A stretch of DNA of 64,000 nucleotides from Eutreptiella sp. 'Long Island Sound 2002' (GCA_964036045.1 OZ038380.1:7339913-7403912), one strand, 5' to 3'. Counted from the stretch's first letter, positions 25,084 through 38,800 are shown. Numbers and translations: made by a program. The notes: a model not told the origin generated them from the letters alone.

Positions 25084-28000
25084 TCACAATGCTCCCAAAC
25101 TGGCTCGGTCTTGGCCATGCAGCCTTTGTGCAGAGGTCATGGTTGGACTGTGGTAAATCATTATTACACAGAAAACTGGGGTCTAACCATGTGTTTTTTG
25201 CGGCAATGCTGCACTCACAGTTTGTGCCCCTCAATGTGGTCACAATGCTCCAAAACTGGCTCGGTCTTGGCCATGCAGCCTTTGTGCAGAAGTCATGATT
25301 GGACTGTGGTAAATCATTATTACACACAAAATTAGGGCCTCACCATGTGTTTTTTGCGGCAATGCTGCACTCACAGTTTGTGCCCCACATTGTGGTCACA
25401 ATGCTCCAAAACTGGCTCGGTCTTGGCCATGCAGCCTTTGTGCAGAAGTCATGGTTGGACTGTGGTAAATCATTATTACACACAAAACTGGGGTCTCAGC
25501 ATGTGTTTTTTGCGGCAATGCTGCACTCACTGTTTGTGCCCCACATTGTGGCCACTGTGCTCCAAAACTGGCTCGGTCTTGGCCATGCAGCCTTTGTGCA
25601 GAATTCATGGTTGGACTGTGGTAAATCATTATTACACACAAAACTGGGGTCTAACCATGTGTTTTTTGCGGCAATGCTGCACTCACAGTTTGTGCCCCTC
25701 ATTGTGGTCTCAATGCTCCAAAACTGGCTCGGTCTTGGCCATGCAGCCTTTGTGCAGAAGTCATGGTTGGACTGTGGTAAATCATTATTACACACAAAAC
25801 TAGGGCCTCACCATGTGTTTTTTGCGGCAATGCTGCACTCACAGTTTGTGCCCCACATTGTGGTCACAATGCTCCAAAACTGGCTCGGTCTTGGCCATGC
25901 AGCCTTTGTGCAGAAGTCATGGTTGGACTGTGGTAAATCATTATTACACACAAAACTGGGGTCTCAGCATGTGTTTTTTGCGGCAATGCTGCACTCACTG
26001 TTTGTGCCCCACATTGTGGCCACTGTGCTCCAAAGCCGGCTCGGTCTTGGCCATGCAGCCTTTGTGCAGAATTCATGGTTGGACTGTGGTAAATCATTAT
26101 TACACACAAAACTGGGGTCTAACCATGTGTTTTTTGCGGCAATGCTGCACTCACAGTTTGTGCCCCTCATTGTGGTCTCAATGCTCCAAAACTGGCTCGG
26201 TCTTGGCCATGCAGCCTTTGTGCAGAAGTCATGGTTGGACTGTGGTAAATCATTATTACACACAAAACTGGGGTCTAACCATGTGATTTTTGCGGCAATG
26301 CTGCACTCACTGTTTGTGCCCCTCATTGTGGTCACAATGCTCCAAAACTGGCTCGGTCTTGGCCATGCAGCCTTTGTGCAGAAGTCATGGTTGGACTGTG
26401 GTAAATCATTACTACACACCAAACTGGGGTCTCACCATGTCTTTTTTGAGGCAATGCTGCACTCACAGTTTGTGCCCCACATTGTGGCCACTGTGCCCCG
26501 AAACTGGCTCGGTCTTGGCCATGCAGCCTTTGTGCACAAGTCATGGTTGGACTGTGGTAAATCATTATTACACACAAAACTGGGGTCTAACCATGTGTTT
26601 TTTGCGGCATTGCTGCACTCACTGTTTGTGCCCCACATTGTGGCCACTGTGCCCCGAAACTGGCTCGGTCTTGGCCATGCAGCCTTTGTGCAGAAGTCAT
26701 GGTTGGACTGTGGTAAATCATTATTGCACACAAAACTGGGGTCTCACCATGTGTTTTTTGCGGCAATGCTGCACTCACAGTTTGTGCCCCACATTGTGGT
26801 CACAATGCTCCAAAACTGGCTCGGTCTTGGCCATGCAGCCTTTGTGCAGAAGTCATGGTTGGACTGTGGTAAATCATTATTACACACAAAACTGGGGTCT
26901 AACCATGTGTTTTTTGCGGCAATGCTGCACTCACAGTTTGTGCCCCTCAATGTGGTCACAATGCTCCAAAACTGGCTCGGTCTTGGCCATGCAGCCTTTG
27001 TGCAGAAGTCATGGTTGGACTGTGGTAAATCATTATTGCACACAAAACTGGGGTCTCACCATGTGTTCTTTGCGGCAATGCTGCACTCACAGTTTGTGCC
27101 CCACATTGTGGCCACTGTGCTCCAAAACTGGCTCGGTCTTGGCCATGCAGCCTTTGTGCAGAAGTCATGGTTGGACTGTGGTAAATCATTATTACACACA
27201 AAACTGGGGCCTCACCATGTGTTTTTTGCGGCAATGCTGCACTCACAGTTTGTGCCCCACATTGTGGTCACAATGCTCCAAAACTGGCTCGGTCTTGGCC
27301 ATGCAGCCTTTGTGCAGAAGTCATGGTTGGACTGTGGTAAATCATTATTACACACAAAACTGGGGTCTAACCATGTGTTTTTTGCGGCAATGCTGCACTC
27401 ACAGTTTGTGCCCCTCAATGTGGTCACAATGCTCCAAAACTGGCTCGGTCTTGGCCATGCAGCCTTTGTGCAGAAGTCATGGTTGGACTGTGGTAAATCA
27501 TTATTGCACACAAAACTGGGGTCTCACCATGTGTTCTTTGCGGCAATGCTGCACTCACAGTTTGTGCCCCACATTGTGGCCACTGTGCTCCAAAACTGGC
27601 TCGGTCTTGGCCATGCAGCCTTTGTGCAGAAGTCATGGTTGGACTGTGGTAAATCATTATTACACACAAAACTGGGGCCTCACCATGTGTTTTTTGCGGC
27701 AATGCTGCACTCACAGTTTGTGCCCCACATTGTGGTCACAATGCTCCAAAACTGGCTCGGTCTTGGCCATGCAGCCTTTGTGCAGAAGTCATGGTTGGAC
27801 TGTGGTAAATCATTATTACACACAAAACTGGGGTCTCAGCATGTGTTTTTTGCGGCAATGCTGCACTCACAGTTTGTGCCCCACATTGTGGCCACTGTGC
27901 TCCAAAGCCGGCTCGGTCTTGGCCATGCAGCCTTTGTGCAGAAGTCATGGTTGGACTGTGGTAAATCATTATTACACACAAAACTGGGGTCTAACCATGT

Positions 28001-28479
28001 GATTTTTGCGGCAATGCTGCACTCACTGTTTGTGCCCCTCATTGTGGTCACAATGCTCCAAAACTGGCTCGGTCTTGGCCATGCAGCCTTTGTGCAGAAG
28101 TCATGGTTGGACTGTGGTAAATCATTATTACACACAAAACTGGGGTCTAACCATGTGATTTTTGCGGCAATGCTGCACTCACTGTTTGTGCCCCTCATTG
28201 TGGTCACAATGCTCCAAAACTGGCTCGGTCTTGGCCATGCAGCCTTTGTGCAGAAGTCATGGTTGGACTGTGGTAAATCATTACTACACACCAAACTGGG
28301 GTCTCACCATGTCTTTTTTGAGGCAATGCTGCACTCACAGTTTGTGCCCCACATTGTGGCCACTGTGCCCCAAAACTGGCTCGGTCTTGGCCATGCAGCC
28401 TTTGTGCACAAGTCATGGTTGGACTGTGGTAAATCATTATTACAAAACTGGGGTCTAACCATGTGTTTTTCGCGGCATT
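25056..28479 (-). repeat. Inverted satellite block, about 22 monomers
   Basis: Every monomer in this 3.4-kb segment reads as the reverse complement of the rest of the array, for example TTTGTGCAGAAGTCATGG and GGTAAATCATTATTACACAC. Its length is 21.9 monomers. Internal whole-monomer duplications are present: 468 bases between TAGGGCCT at 25333 and 25801, and between GAATTC at 25601 and 26069. Another 468-base repeat lies between TCAATG at 26947 and 27415, and a 1,872-base repeat between CTTTTTTGAG at 26441 and its counterpart at 28313. The block has therefore been reshaped by exchange since, or before, inversion. A misassembly cannot be excluded from sequence alone. Confidence 0.95.
26732..27667 (-). 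repeat. Tandem 3-monomer (468 bp) duplication inside the inverted block
   Basis: Two adjacent 468-base units look essentially identical. Each carries TGTGCCCCTCAATGTGG (at about 26941 and 27409), CATGTGTTCTTTGCGG and AACTGGGGCCTCACC. The unit is again an exact multiple of 156, so homogenisation also acted in the reversed orientation. Confidence 0.85.
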
Positions 28480-28512
28480 GCCGCAAAAAACACATGGTGA
28501 GACCCCAGTTTT
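28444..28512. other. Right inversion junction: hairpin with 33-bp arms and 3-base loop
   Basis: Reverse-oriented sequence ending GTGTTTTTCGCGGC (28476) meets forward GCCGCAAAAAACACATGG (from 28480) across the loop ATT. Arms 28444-28476 and 28480-28512 pair with two mismatches. Just outside, at about 28440, the usual ATTATTACACACAAAAC reads ATTATTACAAAAC, a 4-base loss, and an unusual C replaces T at 28471. As at the left junction, the turn falls at a matching monomer position on both sides. Confidence 0.93.
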
Positions 28513-28719
28513 GTGTGCAATAATGATTTACCACAGTCCAACCATGAATTCTGCACAAAGGCTGCATGGCCAAGACCGAGCCAGTTTTGGAGCATTGTGA
28601 CCACAATGTGGGGCACAAACAGTGAGTGCAGCATTGCCGCAAAAAACACATGGTGAGACCCCAGTTGTGTGTGCAATAATGATTTACCACAGTCCAACTA
28701 TGACTTCTGCACAAAGGCT

Positions 28720-31700
28720 GCATGGCCAAGACCGAGCCAGTTTTGGGGCACAGTGCCCACAATGTGGGGCACAAAGTGTGAGTGCAGCATTGCCGCAAAA
28801 AACATACGGTGAGGCCCCAGTTTTGTGTGTAATAATGATTTACCACAGTCGAATCATGACTTCTGCACAAAGGATGCATGGCCAAGACCAAGTCAGTTTT
28901 GGGGCATAGTGGCCACAATGTGGGGCACAAACTGTGAGTGCAGCATTGCCGCAAAAAACACATGGTGAGACCCCTGTTTTGTGTGCAATAATGATTTACC
29001 ACAGTCCAACCATGACTTCTGCACAAAGGCTGCATGGCCAAGACCCAGTCAGTTTTGGGGCACAGTGGCCACAATGTGGGGCACAAACAGTGAGTGCAGC
29101 ATTGCCGCAAAAAACACACTGTGAGACCCCTGTTTTGTGTGCAATAATGATTTACCACAGTCCAACCATGACTGCTGCACAAAGGCTGCATGGCCAAGAC
29201 CGAGCCAGTTTTGGGGCACAAAGGCCACAATGTGGGGCACAAACTGTGAGTGCAGCATTGCCGCAAAAAACACACTTTGAGACCCCTGTTTTGTGTGCAA
29301 AAATGATTTACGACAGTCCAATCATGACTTCTGCACAAAGGCTGCATGGCCAAGACCGAGCCAGTTTTGGAGCATTGTGACCACAATGTGGGGCACAAAC
29401 AGTGAGTGCAGCATTGCCGCAAAAAACACATGGTGAGACCCCTGTTTTGTGTGCAATAATGATTTACCACAGTCCAACCATGACTTCTGCACAAAGGCTG
29501 CATGGCCAAGACCGAGCCAGTTTTGGAGCATTGTGACCACACTGTGGGGCACAAACTGTGAGTGCAGCATTGCCGCAAAAAACACATGCTGAGACCCCAT
29601 TTTTTGTGCAATAATGATTTACCACAGTCCAATCATGACTTCTGCACAAAGGCTGCATGGCCAAGACAGAGCCAGTTTTGGGGCATTGTGACCACAATGT
29701 GGGGCACAAACAGTGAGTGCAGCATTGCCGCAAAAATCACATGGTGAGACCCCAGTCTTGTGTGCAATAATGATTTACCACAGTCCAACCATGACTTCTG
29801 CACAAAAACTGCTTGGCCAAGACCGAGCCAGTTTTGGGGCACAGTGGCCACAATGTGGGGCACAAACAGTGAGTGCAGCGTTGCCGCAAAAAACACATGG
29901 TTAGACCCCAGTTTTGTGTGTTATAATGATTTACCACAGTCCAACCATGACTTCTGCACAAAGGCTGCATGGCCAAGACCGAGCCAGTTTTGGGGCACAG
30001 TGGCCACAATGTGGGGCACAAACTGTGAGTGCAGCATTGCCGCAAAACACACATGGTGAGACCCCAGTTTTGTGTGTAGTAATGATTTACCACAGTCCAA
30101 CCATGACTTCTGCACAAAGGCTGCATGGCCAAGACCGAGCCAGTTTTGGGGCACAGTGGCCACAATGTGGGGCACAAACTGTGAGTGCAGCATTGCCGCA
30201 AAAAACACATGGTGAGACCCCAGTTTTGTGTGTAATAATGATTTATCACAGTCGAACCACGACTTCTGCAAAAAGCCTGCATGGCCAAGACCGAGCCAGT
30301 TTTGGGGCACAGTGGCCACAATGTGGGGCACAAACTGTGAGTGCAGCATTGCCGCAAAAAACACACGGTGAGACCCCAGGTTGGGGTGCAATAATGATTT
30401 ACCACAGTCCAATCATGACTTCTGCACAAAATCTGCATGGCCAAGACCGAGCCAGTTTTGGAGCATTGTGACCACAATGTGGGGCACAAACTGTGAGTGC
30501 AGCATTGCCGCAAAAAACGCATGGTGAGGCCCCAGTTTTGTGTGTAATAATGATTTACCACAGTCCAACCATGACTTCTGCACAAAGGCTGCATGGCCAA
30601 GACCGAGCCAGCTTTGGGGCACAGTGGCCACAATGTGGGGCACAAACAGTGAGTGCAGCATTGCCGCAAAAAGCACATGGTGAGACCCCAGTTTTGTGTG
30701 CAATAATGATTTACCACAGTCCAACCATGCCTTCTGCACAAAGGCTGCATGGCCAAGACCGAGCCAGTTTTGGAGCATTGTGACCACAATGTGGGGCACG
30801 AACTGTGAGTGCAGCATTGCCGCAAAAAACACACGGTGAGACCCCAGTTTTGTGTGCAATAATGCTTTACCACAGTCCAACCATGACTTCTGCACAAAAC
30901 TTGTATGGCCAAGACCGAGCCAGTTTTGGAGCATTGTGACCACAATGTGGGGCACAAACAGTGAGTGCAGCATTGCCGCAAAAAACACATGGTGAGACCC
31001 CAGTTTTGTGTGCAATAATGATTTACCACAGTCCAACCATGACCTCTGCACAAAGGCTGCATGGCCAAGACCGAGCCAGTTTTGGAGCATTGTGACCACA
31101 ATGAGGGGCACAAACTGTGAGTGCAGCATTGCCGCAAAAAACACATGGTTAGACCCCAGTTTTGTGTGTAATAATGATTTACCACAGTCCAACCATGACT
31201 TCTGCACAAAGGCTGCATGGCCAAGACCGAGCCAGTTTTGGGGCACAGTGCCCACAATGTGGGGCACGAAGTGTGAGTGCAGCATTGCCGCAAAAAACAT
31301 ACGGTGAGGCCCCAGTTTTGTGTGTAATAATGATTTACCACAGTCGAATCATGACTTCTGCACAAAGGATGCATGGCCAAGACCAAGTCAGTTTTGGGGC
31401 ATAGTGGGCACAATGTGGGGCACAAACTGTGAGTGCAGCATTGCCGCAAAAAACACATGGTGAGACCCCTGTTTTGTGTGCAATAATGATTTACCACAGT
31501 CCAACCATGACTTCTGCACAAAGGCTGCATGGCCAAGACCCAGTCAGTTTTGGGGCACAGTGGCCACAATGTGGGGCACAAACAGTGAGTGCAGCATTGC
31601 CGCAAAAAACACACTGTGAGACCCCTGTTTTGTGTGCAATAATGATTTACCACAGTCCAACCATGACTGCTGCACAAAGGCTGCATGGCCAAGACCGAGC

Positions 31701-33340
31701 CAGTTTTGGGGCACAAAGGCCACAATGTGGGGCACAAACTGTGAGTGCAGCATTGCCGCAAAAAACACACTTTGAGACCCCTGTTTTGTGTGCAATAATG
31801 ATTTACGACAGTCCAATCATGACTTCTGCACAAAGGCTGCATGGCCAAGACCGAGCCAGTTTTGGAGCATTGTGACCACAATGTGGGGCACAAACAGTGA
31901 GTGCAGCATTGCCGCAAAAATCACATGGTGAGACCCCAGTCTTGTGTGCAATAATGATTTACCACAGTCCAACCATGACTTCTGCACAAAAACTGCTTGG
32001 CCAAGACCGAGCCAGTTTTGGGGCACAGTTGCCACAATGAGGGGCACAAACAGTGAGTGCAGCATTGCCGCAAAAAACACATGGTTAGACCCCAGTTTTG
32101 TGTGTTATAATGATTTACCACAGTCCAACCATGACTTCTGCACAAAGGCTGCATGGCCAAGACCGAGCCAGTTTTGGGGCACAGTGGCCACAATGTGGGG
32201 CACAAACTGTGAGTGCAGCATTGCCGCAAAACACACATGGTGAGACCCCAGTTTTGTGTGTAGTAATGATTTACCACAGTCCAACCATGACTTCTGCACA
32301 AAGGCTGCATGGCCAAGACCGAGCCAGTTTTGGGGCACAGTGGCCACAATGTGGGGCACAAACTGTGAGTGCAGCATTGCCGCAAAAATCACATGGTGAG
32401 ACCCCAGTTTTGTGTGTAATAATGATTTATCACAGTCGAACCACGACTTCTGCAAAAAGGCTGCATGGCCAAGACCGAGCCAGCTTTGGAGCATTGTGAC
32501 CGCAATGTGGGGCACAAACTGTGAGTGCAGCATTGCCGCAAAAAACGCATGGTGAGGCCCCAGTTTTGTGTGTAATAATGATTTACCACAGTCCAACCAT
32601 GACTTCTGCACAAAGGCTGCATGGCCAAGACCGAGCCAGCTTTGGGGCACAGTGGCCACAATGTGGGGCACAAACTGTGAGTGCAGCATTGCCGCAAAAA
32701 GCACATGGTGAGACCCCAGTTTTGTGTGCAATAATGATTTACCACAGTCCAACCATGACTTCTGCACAAAGGCTGCATGGCCAAGACCGAGCCAGTTTTG
32801 GAGCATTGTGACCACAATGTGGGGCACGAACTGTGAGTGCAGCATTGCCGCAAAAAACACACGGTGAGACCCCAGTTTTGTGTGTAATAATGCTTTACCA
32901 CAGTCCAACCATGACTTCTGCACAAAACTTGTATGGCCAAGACCGAGCCAGTTTTGGAGCATTGTGACCACAATGTGGGGCACAAACAGTGAGTGCAGCA
33001 TTGCCGCAAAAAACACATGGTGAGACCCCAGTTTTGTGTGCAATAATGATTTACCACAGTCCAACCATGACCTCTGCACAAAGGCTGCATGGCCAAGACC
33101 GAGCCAGTTTTGGAGCATTGTGACCACAATGAGGGGCACAAACTGTGAGTGCAGCATTGCCGCAAAAAACACATGGTGTGACCCCAGTTTTGTGTGTAAT
33201 AATGATTTACCACAGTCCAACCATGACTTCTGCACAAAGGCTGCATGGCCAAGACCGAGCCAGCTTTGGGGCACAGTGGCCACAATGTGGGGCACAAACA
33301 GTGAGTGCAGCATTGCCGCAAAAAACACATGGTGAGACCC
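28720..33340 (+). repeat. Duplicated 13-16-monomer block
   Basis: Rare markers occur once in each copy. GGATGCATGGCC is at 28872 and 31367 (offset 2,495, 16 monomers minus 1 base). TTATAATG is at 29921 and 32105 (offset 2,184, 14 monomers). TTGTATGG is at 30901 and 32929 (offset 2,028, 13 monomers). CACTGTGAGACCCC, CACTTTGAGACCCC and CGAACCACGAC are also shared in order. The shrinking offset shows that the second copy lacks two monomers and then one more. Confidence 0.9.
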
Positions 33341-33889
33341 CAGTTTTGTGTGTAATAATGATTTACCACAGTCGAACCATGACTTCTGCACAAAAACTGC
33401 ATGGCCAAGACCGAGCCAGTTTTGGGGCACAGTGGCCACAATGTGGGGCACAAACTGTGAGTGCAGCATTGCCGCAAAAAACACACGGTGAGACCCCAGT
33501 TTTGTGTGTAATAATGATTTACCACAGTCCAATCATGACTTCTGCACAAAAACTGCATGGCCAAGACCGAGCCAGTTTAGGAGCATTGTGACCACAATGA
33601 GGGGCACAAACCGTGAGTGCAGCATTGCCGCAAAAAACACACGGTGAGGCCCCAGTTTTGTGTGTAATAATGATTTACCACAGTCCAATCATGACTTCTG
33701 CACAAAGGCTGCATGGCCAAGACCGAGCCAGTTTTGGGGCATAGTGGCCACAATGTGGGGCACAAACAGTGAGTGCAGCATTGCCGCAAAAAGCACGTGG
33801 TGAGACCCCAGTTTTGTGTGTAATAATGATTTACCACAGTCCAACCATGACTTCTGCACAAAAACTGCATGACCAAGACCGAGCCAGTT

Positions 33890-35850
33890 TTGGGGCATAG
33901 TGGCCACAATGTGGGGCACAAACTGTGAGTGCAGCATTGCCGCAAAAAACATACGGTGAGGCCCCAGTTTTGTGTGTAATAATGATTTACCACAGTCCAA
34001 TCATGACTTCTGCACAAAAACTGCATGGCCAAGACCGAGCCAGTTTTGGGGCACAGTGGCCACAATGTGGGGCACAAATAGGGAGTGCAGCATTGCCGCA
34101 AAAAACACATGGTTAGACCCCAGTTTTGTGTGTAATAATGATTTACCACAGTCCAATCATGACTTCTGCACAAAAGCGGGATGGCCAAGACCGAGCCAGT
34201 TTTGGAGCATAGTGGCCACAATGTGCGGCACAAACTGTGAGTGCAGCATTGCCGCAAAAAACATACGGTGAGGCCCCAGTTTTGTGTGTAATAATGATTT
34301 ACCACAGTCCAATCATGACTTCTGCACAAAAACTGCATGGCCAAGACCGAGCCAGTTTTGGGGCATAGTGGCCACAATGTGCGGCACAAACTGTGAGTGC
34401 AGCATTGCCGCAAAAAAAATACGGTGAGGCCCCAGTTTTGTGTGTAATAATGATTTACCACAGTCCAATCATGACTTCTGCACAAAAACTGCATGGCCAA
34501 GACCGAGCCAGCTTTGGGGCATAGTGGCCACAATGTGCGGCACAAACTGTGAGTGCAGCAGTGCCGCAAAAAACATACGGTGAGACCCCAGTTTTGTGTG
34601 TAATAATGATTTACCACAGTCCAATCATGACTTCTGCACAAAGGCTGCATGGCCAAGACCGAGCCAGTTTTGGGGCATAGTGGCCACAATGTGCGGCACA
34701 AACTGTGAGTGCAGCATTGCCGCAAAAAATATACGGTGAGGCCCCAGTTTTGTGTGTAATAATGATTTACCACAGTCCAATCATGACTTCTGCACAAAAA
34801 CTGCATGGCCAAGACCGAGCCAGTTTTGGGGCATAGTGGCCACAATGTGCGGCACAAACTGTGAGTGCAGCATTGCCGCAAAAAACATACGGTGAGGCCC
34901 CAGTTTTGTGTGTAATAATGATTTACCACAGTCCAATCATGAGTTCTGCACAAAAACTGCATGGCCAAGACCGCGCCAGTTTTGGGGCATAGTGGCCACA
35001 ATGTGGGGCACAAACTGTGAGTGCAGCATTGCCGCAAAAACATACGGTGAGGCCCCAGTTTTGTGTGTAATAATGATTTACCACAGTCCAATCATGACTT
35101 CTGCACAAAAACTGCATGGCCAAGACCGAGCCAGTCTTGGGGCATAGTGGCCACAATGTGGGGCACAAACAGTGAGTGCAGCATTGCCGCAAAAAAAATA
35201 CGGTGAGACCCCAGTTTTGTGTGTAATAATGATTTACCACAGTCCAATCATGACTTCTGCACAAAAACTGCATGGCCAAGACCGAGCCAGTTTTGGGGCA
35301 CAGTGGCCACAATGTGGTGCACAAACAGTGAGTGCAGCATTGCCGCAAAATACACATGGTTAGACCCCAGTTTTGTGTGCAATAATGATTTACCACATTC
35401 GAACCATGACTTCTGCACAAAAACTGCATGACCAAGACCGAGCCAGTTTTGGGGCATAGTGGCCACAATGTGGGGCACAAACTGTGAGTGCAGCATTGCC
35501 GCAAAAAACATACGGTGAGGCCCCAGTTTTGTGTGTAATAATGATTTACCACAGTCCAATCATGACTTCTGCAGAAAAACTGCATGGCCAGGACCTAGCC
35601 AGTTTTGGGGCACAGTGGCCACAATGTGGGGCACAAATAGGGAGTGCAGCATTGCCGCAAAAAACACATGGTTAGACCCCAGTTTTGTGTGTAATAATGA
35701 TTTACCACAGTCCAATCATGACTTCTGCACAAAAACTACATGGCCAAGACCGAGCCAGCTTTGGAGCATAGTGGCCACAATGTGCGGCACAAACTGTGAG
35801 TGCAGCATTGCCGCAAAAAACATACGGTGAGGCCCCAGTTTTGTGTGTAA
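33890..35850 (+). repeat. 10-monomer (1,559 bp) higher-order pair in subfamily B
   Basis: The group ACTGCATGACC, then GGGGCACAAATAGGGAGTG, then a monomer with TTTGGAGCATAGTGG occurs at about 33.87-34.21 kb and again 1,559 bases later at about 35.42-35.77 kb. The missing base relative to 10 x 156 is explained by a shortened A-run at about 35036. A third copy spans the N gap. Confidence 0.82.
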
Positions 35851-38800
35851 TAATGATTTACCACAGTCCAATCATGACTTCTGCACAAAAACTGCATGGC
35901 CAAGACCGAGCCAGTTTTGGGGCATAGTGGCCACAATGTGCGGCACAAACTGTGAGTGCAGCATTGCCGCAAACAACATACGGTGAGGCCCCTGTTTTGT
36001 GTGTAATAATGATTTACCACAGTCCAATCATGACTTCTGCACAAAAACTGCATGGCCAAGACCGAGCCAGTTTTGGGGCATAGTGGCCACAATGTGCGGC
36101 ACAAACTGTGAGTGCAGCATTGCCGCAAAAAATATACGGTGAGACCCCAGTTTTGTGTGTAATAATGATTTACCACAGTCCAACCATGACTTCTGCACAA
36201 AAACTGCATGGCCAAGACCGAGCCAGTTTTGGGGCATAGTGGCCACAATGTGGGGCACAAACAGTGGGTGCAGCATTGCCGCAAAAAAACACATGGTTAG
36301 ACCCCAGTTTTGTGTGTAATAATGATTTACCACAGTCCAATCATGACTTCTGCACAAAAACTGCATGGCCAAGACCGAGCCAGTTTTGGGGCATAGTGGC
36401 CACAATGTGCGGCACAAACTGTGAGTGCAGCATTGCCGCAAAAAAAATACGGTGAGACCCCAGTTTTGTGTGTAATAATGATTTACCACAGTCCAATCAT
36501 GACTTCTGCACAAAAACTGCATGGCCAAGACCGAGCCAGTTTTGGGGCACAGTGGCCACAATGTGGGGCACAAATAGGGAGTGCAGCATTGCCGCAAAAA
36601 ACACATGGTTAGACCCCAGTTTTGTGTGTAATAATGATTTACCACAGTCCAATCATGACTTCTGCACAAAAACGGCATGGCCAAGACCGAGCCAGTTTTG
36701 GGGCATAGTGGCCACAATGTGCGGCACAAACTGTGAGTGCAGCATTGCCGCAAAAAACATACGGTGAGGCCCCAGTTTTGTGTGTAATAATGATTTACCA
36801 CAGTCCAATCATGACTTCTGCACAAAAACTGCATGGCCAAGACCGAGCCAGTTTTGGGGCATAGTGGCCACAATGTGCGGCACAAACTGTGAGTGCAGCA
36901 TTGCCGCAAAAAACATACGGTGAGGCCACAGTTTTGTGTGTAATAATGATTTACCACAGTCCAATCATGACTTCTGCACAAAAACTGCATGGCCAAGACC
37001 GAGCCAGTTTTGGGGCATAGTGGCCACAATGTGCGGCACAAACTGCGAGTGCAGCATTGCCGCAAAAAACATACGGTGAGACCCCAGTTTTGTGTGTAAT
37101 AATGATTTACCACAGTCCAACCATGACTTCTGCACAAAAACTGCATGGCCAAGACCGAGCCAGTTTTGGGGCATAGTGGCCACAATGTGGGGCACAAACA
37201 GTGAGTGCCGCATTGCCGCAAAAAACACATGGTTAGACCCCAGTTTTGTGTGTAATAATGATTTACCACAGTCCAATCATGACTTCTGCACAAAGGCTGC
37301 ATGGCCAAGACCGAGCCAGTTTTGGGGCATAGTGGCCACAATGTGCGGCACAAACTGTGAGTGCAGCATTGCCGCAAAAAATATACGGTGAGGCCCCAGT
37401 TTTGTGTGTAATAATGATTTACCACAGTCCAATCATGACTTCTGCACAAAAACTGCATGGCCAAGACCGAGCCAGTTTTGGGGCATAGTGGCCACAATGT
37501 GGGGCACAAACTGTGAGTGCAGCATTGCCGCAAAAAACATACGGTGAGGCCCCAGTTTTGTGTGTAATAATGATTTACCACAGTCCAATCATGTCTTCTG
37601 CACAAAAACTGCATGGCCAAGACCGAGCCAGTTTTGGGGCATTGTGGCCACAATGTGCGGCACAAACTGTGAGTGCAGCATTGCCGCAAAAAACATACGG
37701 TGAGACCCCAGTTTTGTGTGTAATAATGATTTACCACAGTCCAACCATGACTTCTGCACAAAAACTGCATGGCCAAGACCGAGCCAGTTTTGGGGCACAG
37801 TGGCCACAATGTGGTGCACAAACAGTGAGTGCAGCATTGCCGCAAAATACACATGGTTAGACCCCAGTTTTGTGTGCAATAATGATTTACCACAGTCCAA
37901 CTATGACTTCTGCACAAAAACTGCATGGCCAAGACCGAGCCAGTTTTGGGGCATAGTGGCCACAATGTGCGGCACAAACTGTGAGTGCAGCATTGCCGCA
38001 AAAAACATACGGTGAGGCCCGAGTTTTGTGTGTAATAATGATTTACCACAGTCCAACCATGACTTCTGCACAAAAACTGCATGGCCAAGACCGAGCCAGT
38101 TTTGAGGCATAGTGGCCACAATGTGGGGCACAAACTGTGAGTGCAGCATTGCCGCAAAAAACATACGGTGAGGCCCCAGTTTTGTGTGTAATAATGATTT
38201 ACCACAGTCCAATCATGACTTCTGCACAAAAACTGCATGGCCAAGACCGAGCCAGTTTTGGGGCATAGTGGCCACAATGTGCGGCACAAACTGTGAGTGC
38301 AGCATTGCCGCAAAAAACACATGGTGAGTCCCCAGTTTTGTGTGTAATAATGATTTACCACAGTCCAACTATGACTTCTGCACAAAAACTGCATGGCCAA
38401 GACCGAGCCAGTTTTGGGGCATAGTGGCCACAATGTGCGGCACAAACTGTGAGTGCAGCATTGCCGCAAAAAACATACGGTGAGGCCCGAGTTTTGTGTG
38501 TAATAATGATTTACCACAGTCCAATCATGACTTCTGCACAAAAGCTGCATGGCCAAGACCGAGCCAGTTTTGAGGCATAGTGGCCACAATGTGGGGCACA
38601 AACTGTGAGTGCAGCATTGCCGCAAAAAACATACGGTGAGGCCCCAGTTTTGTGTGTAATAATGATTTACCACAGTCCAATCATGACTTCTGCACAAAAA
38701 CTGCATGGCCAAGACCGAGGCAGTTTTGGGGCATAGTGGCCACAATGTGCGGCACAAACTGTGAGTGCAGCATTGCCGCAAAGAACACATGGTGAGTCCC

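Noticed and set aside
25032-28512. Transposon with terminal inverted repeats spanning the inverted block
   Set aside because: The inverted ends are just the satellite meeting its own reverse complement. The interior is ordinary monomers and there is no transposase or target-site duplication.
25299-28523. Plus-strand 1,074-codon frame
   Set aside because: It is the same minus-strand satellite frame seen on the plus strand because the block is inverted. It runs through the right junction into forward repeats by chance.
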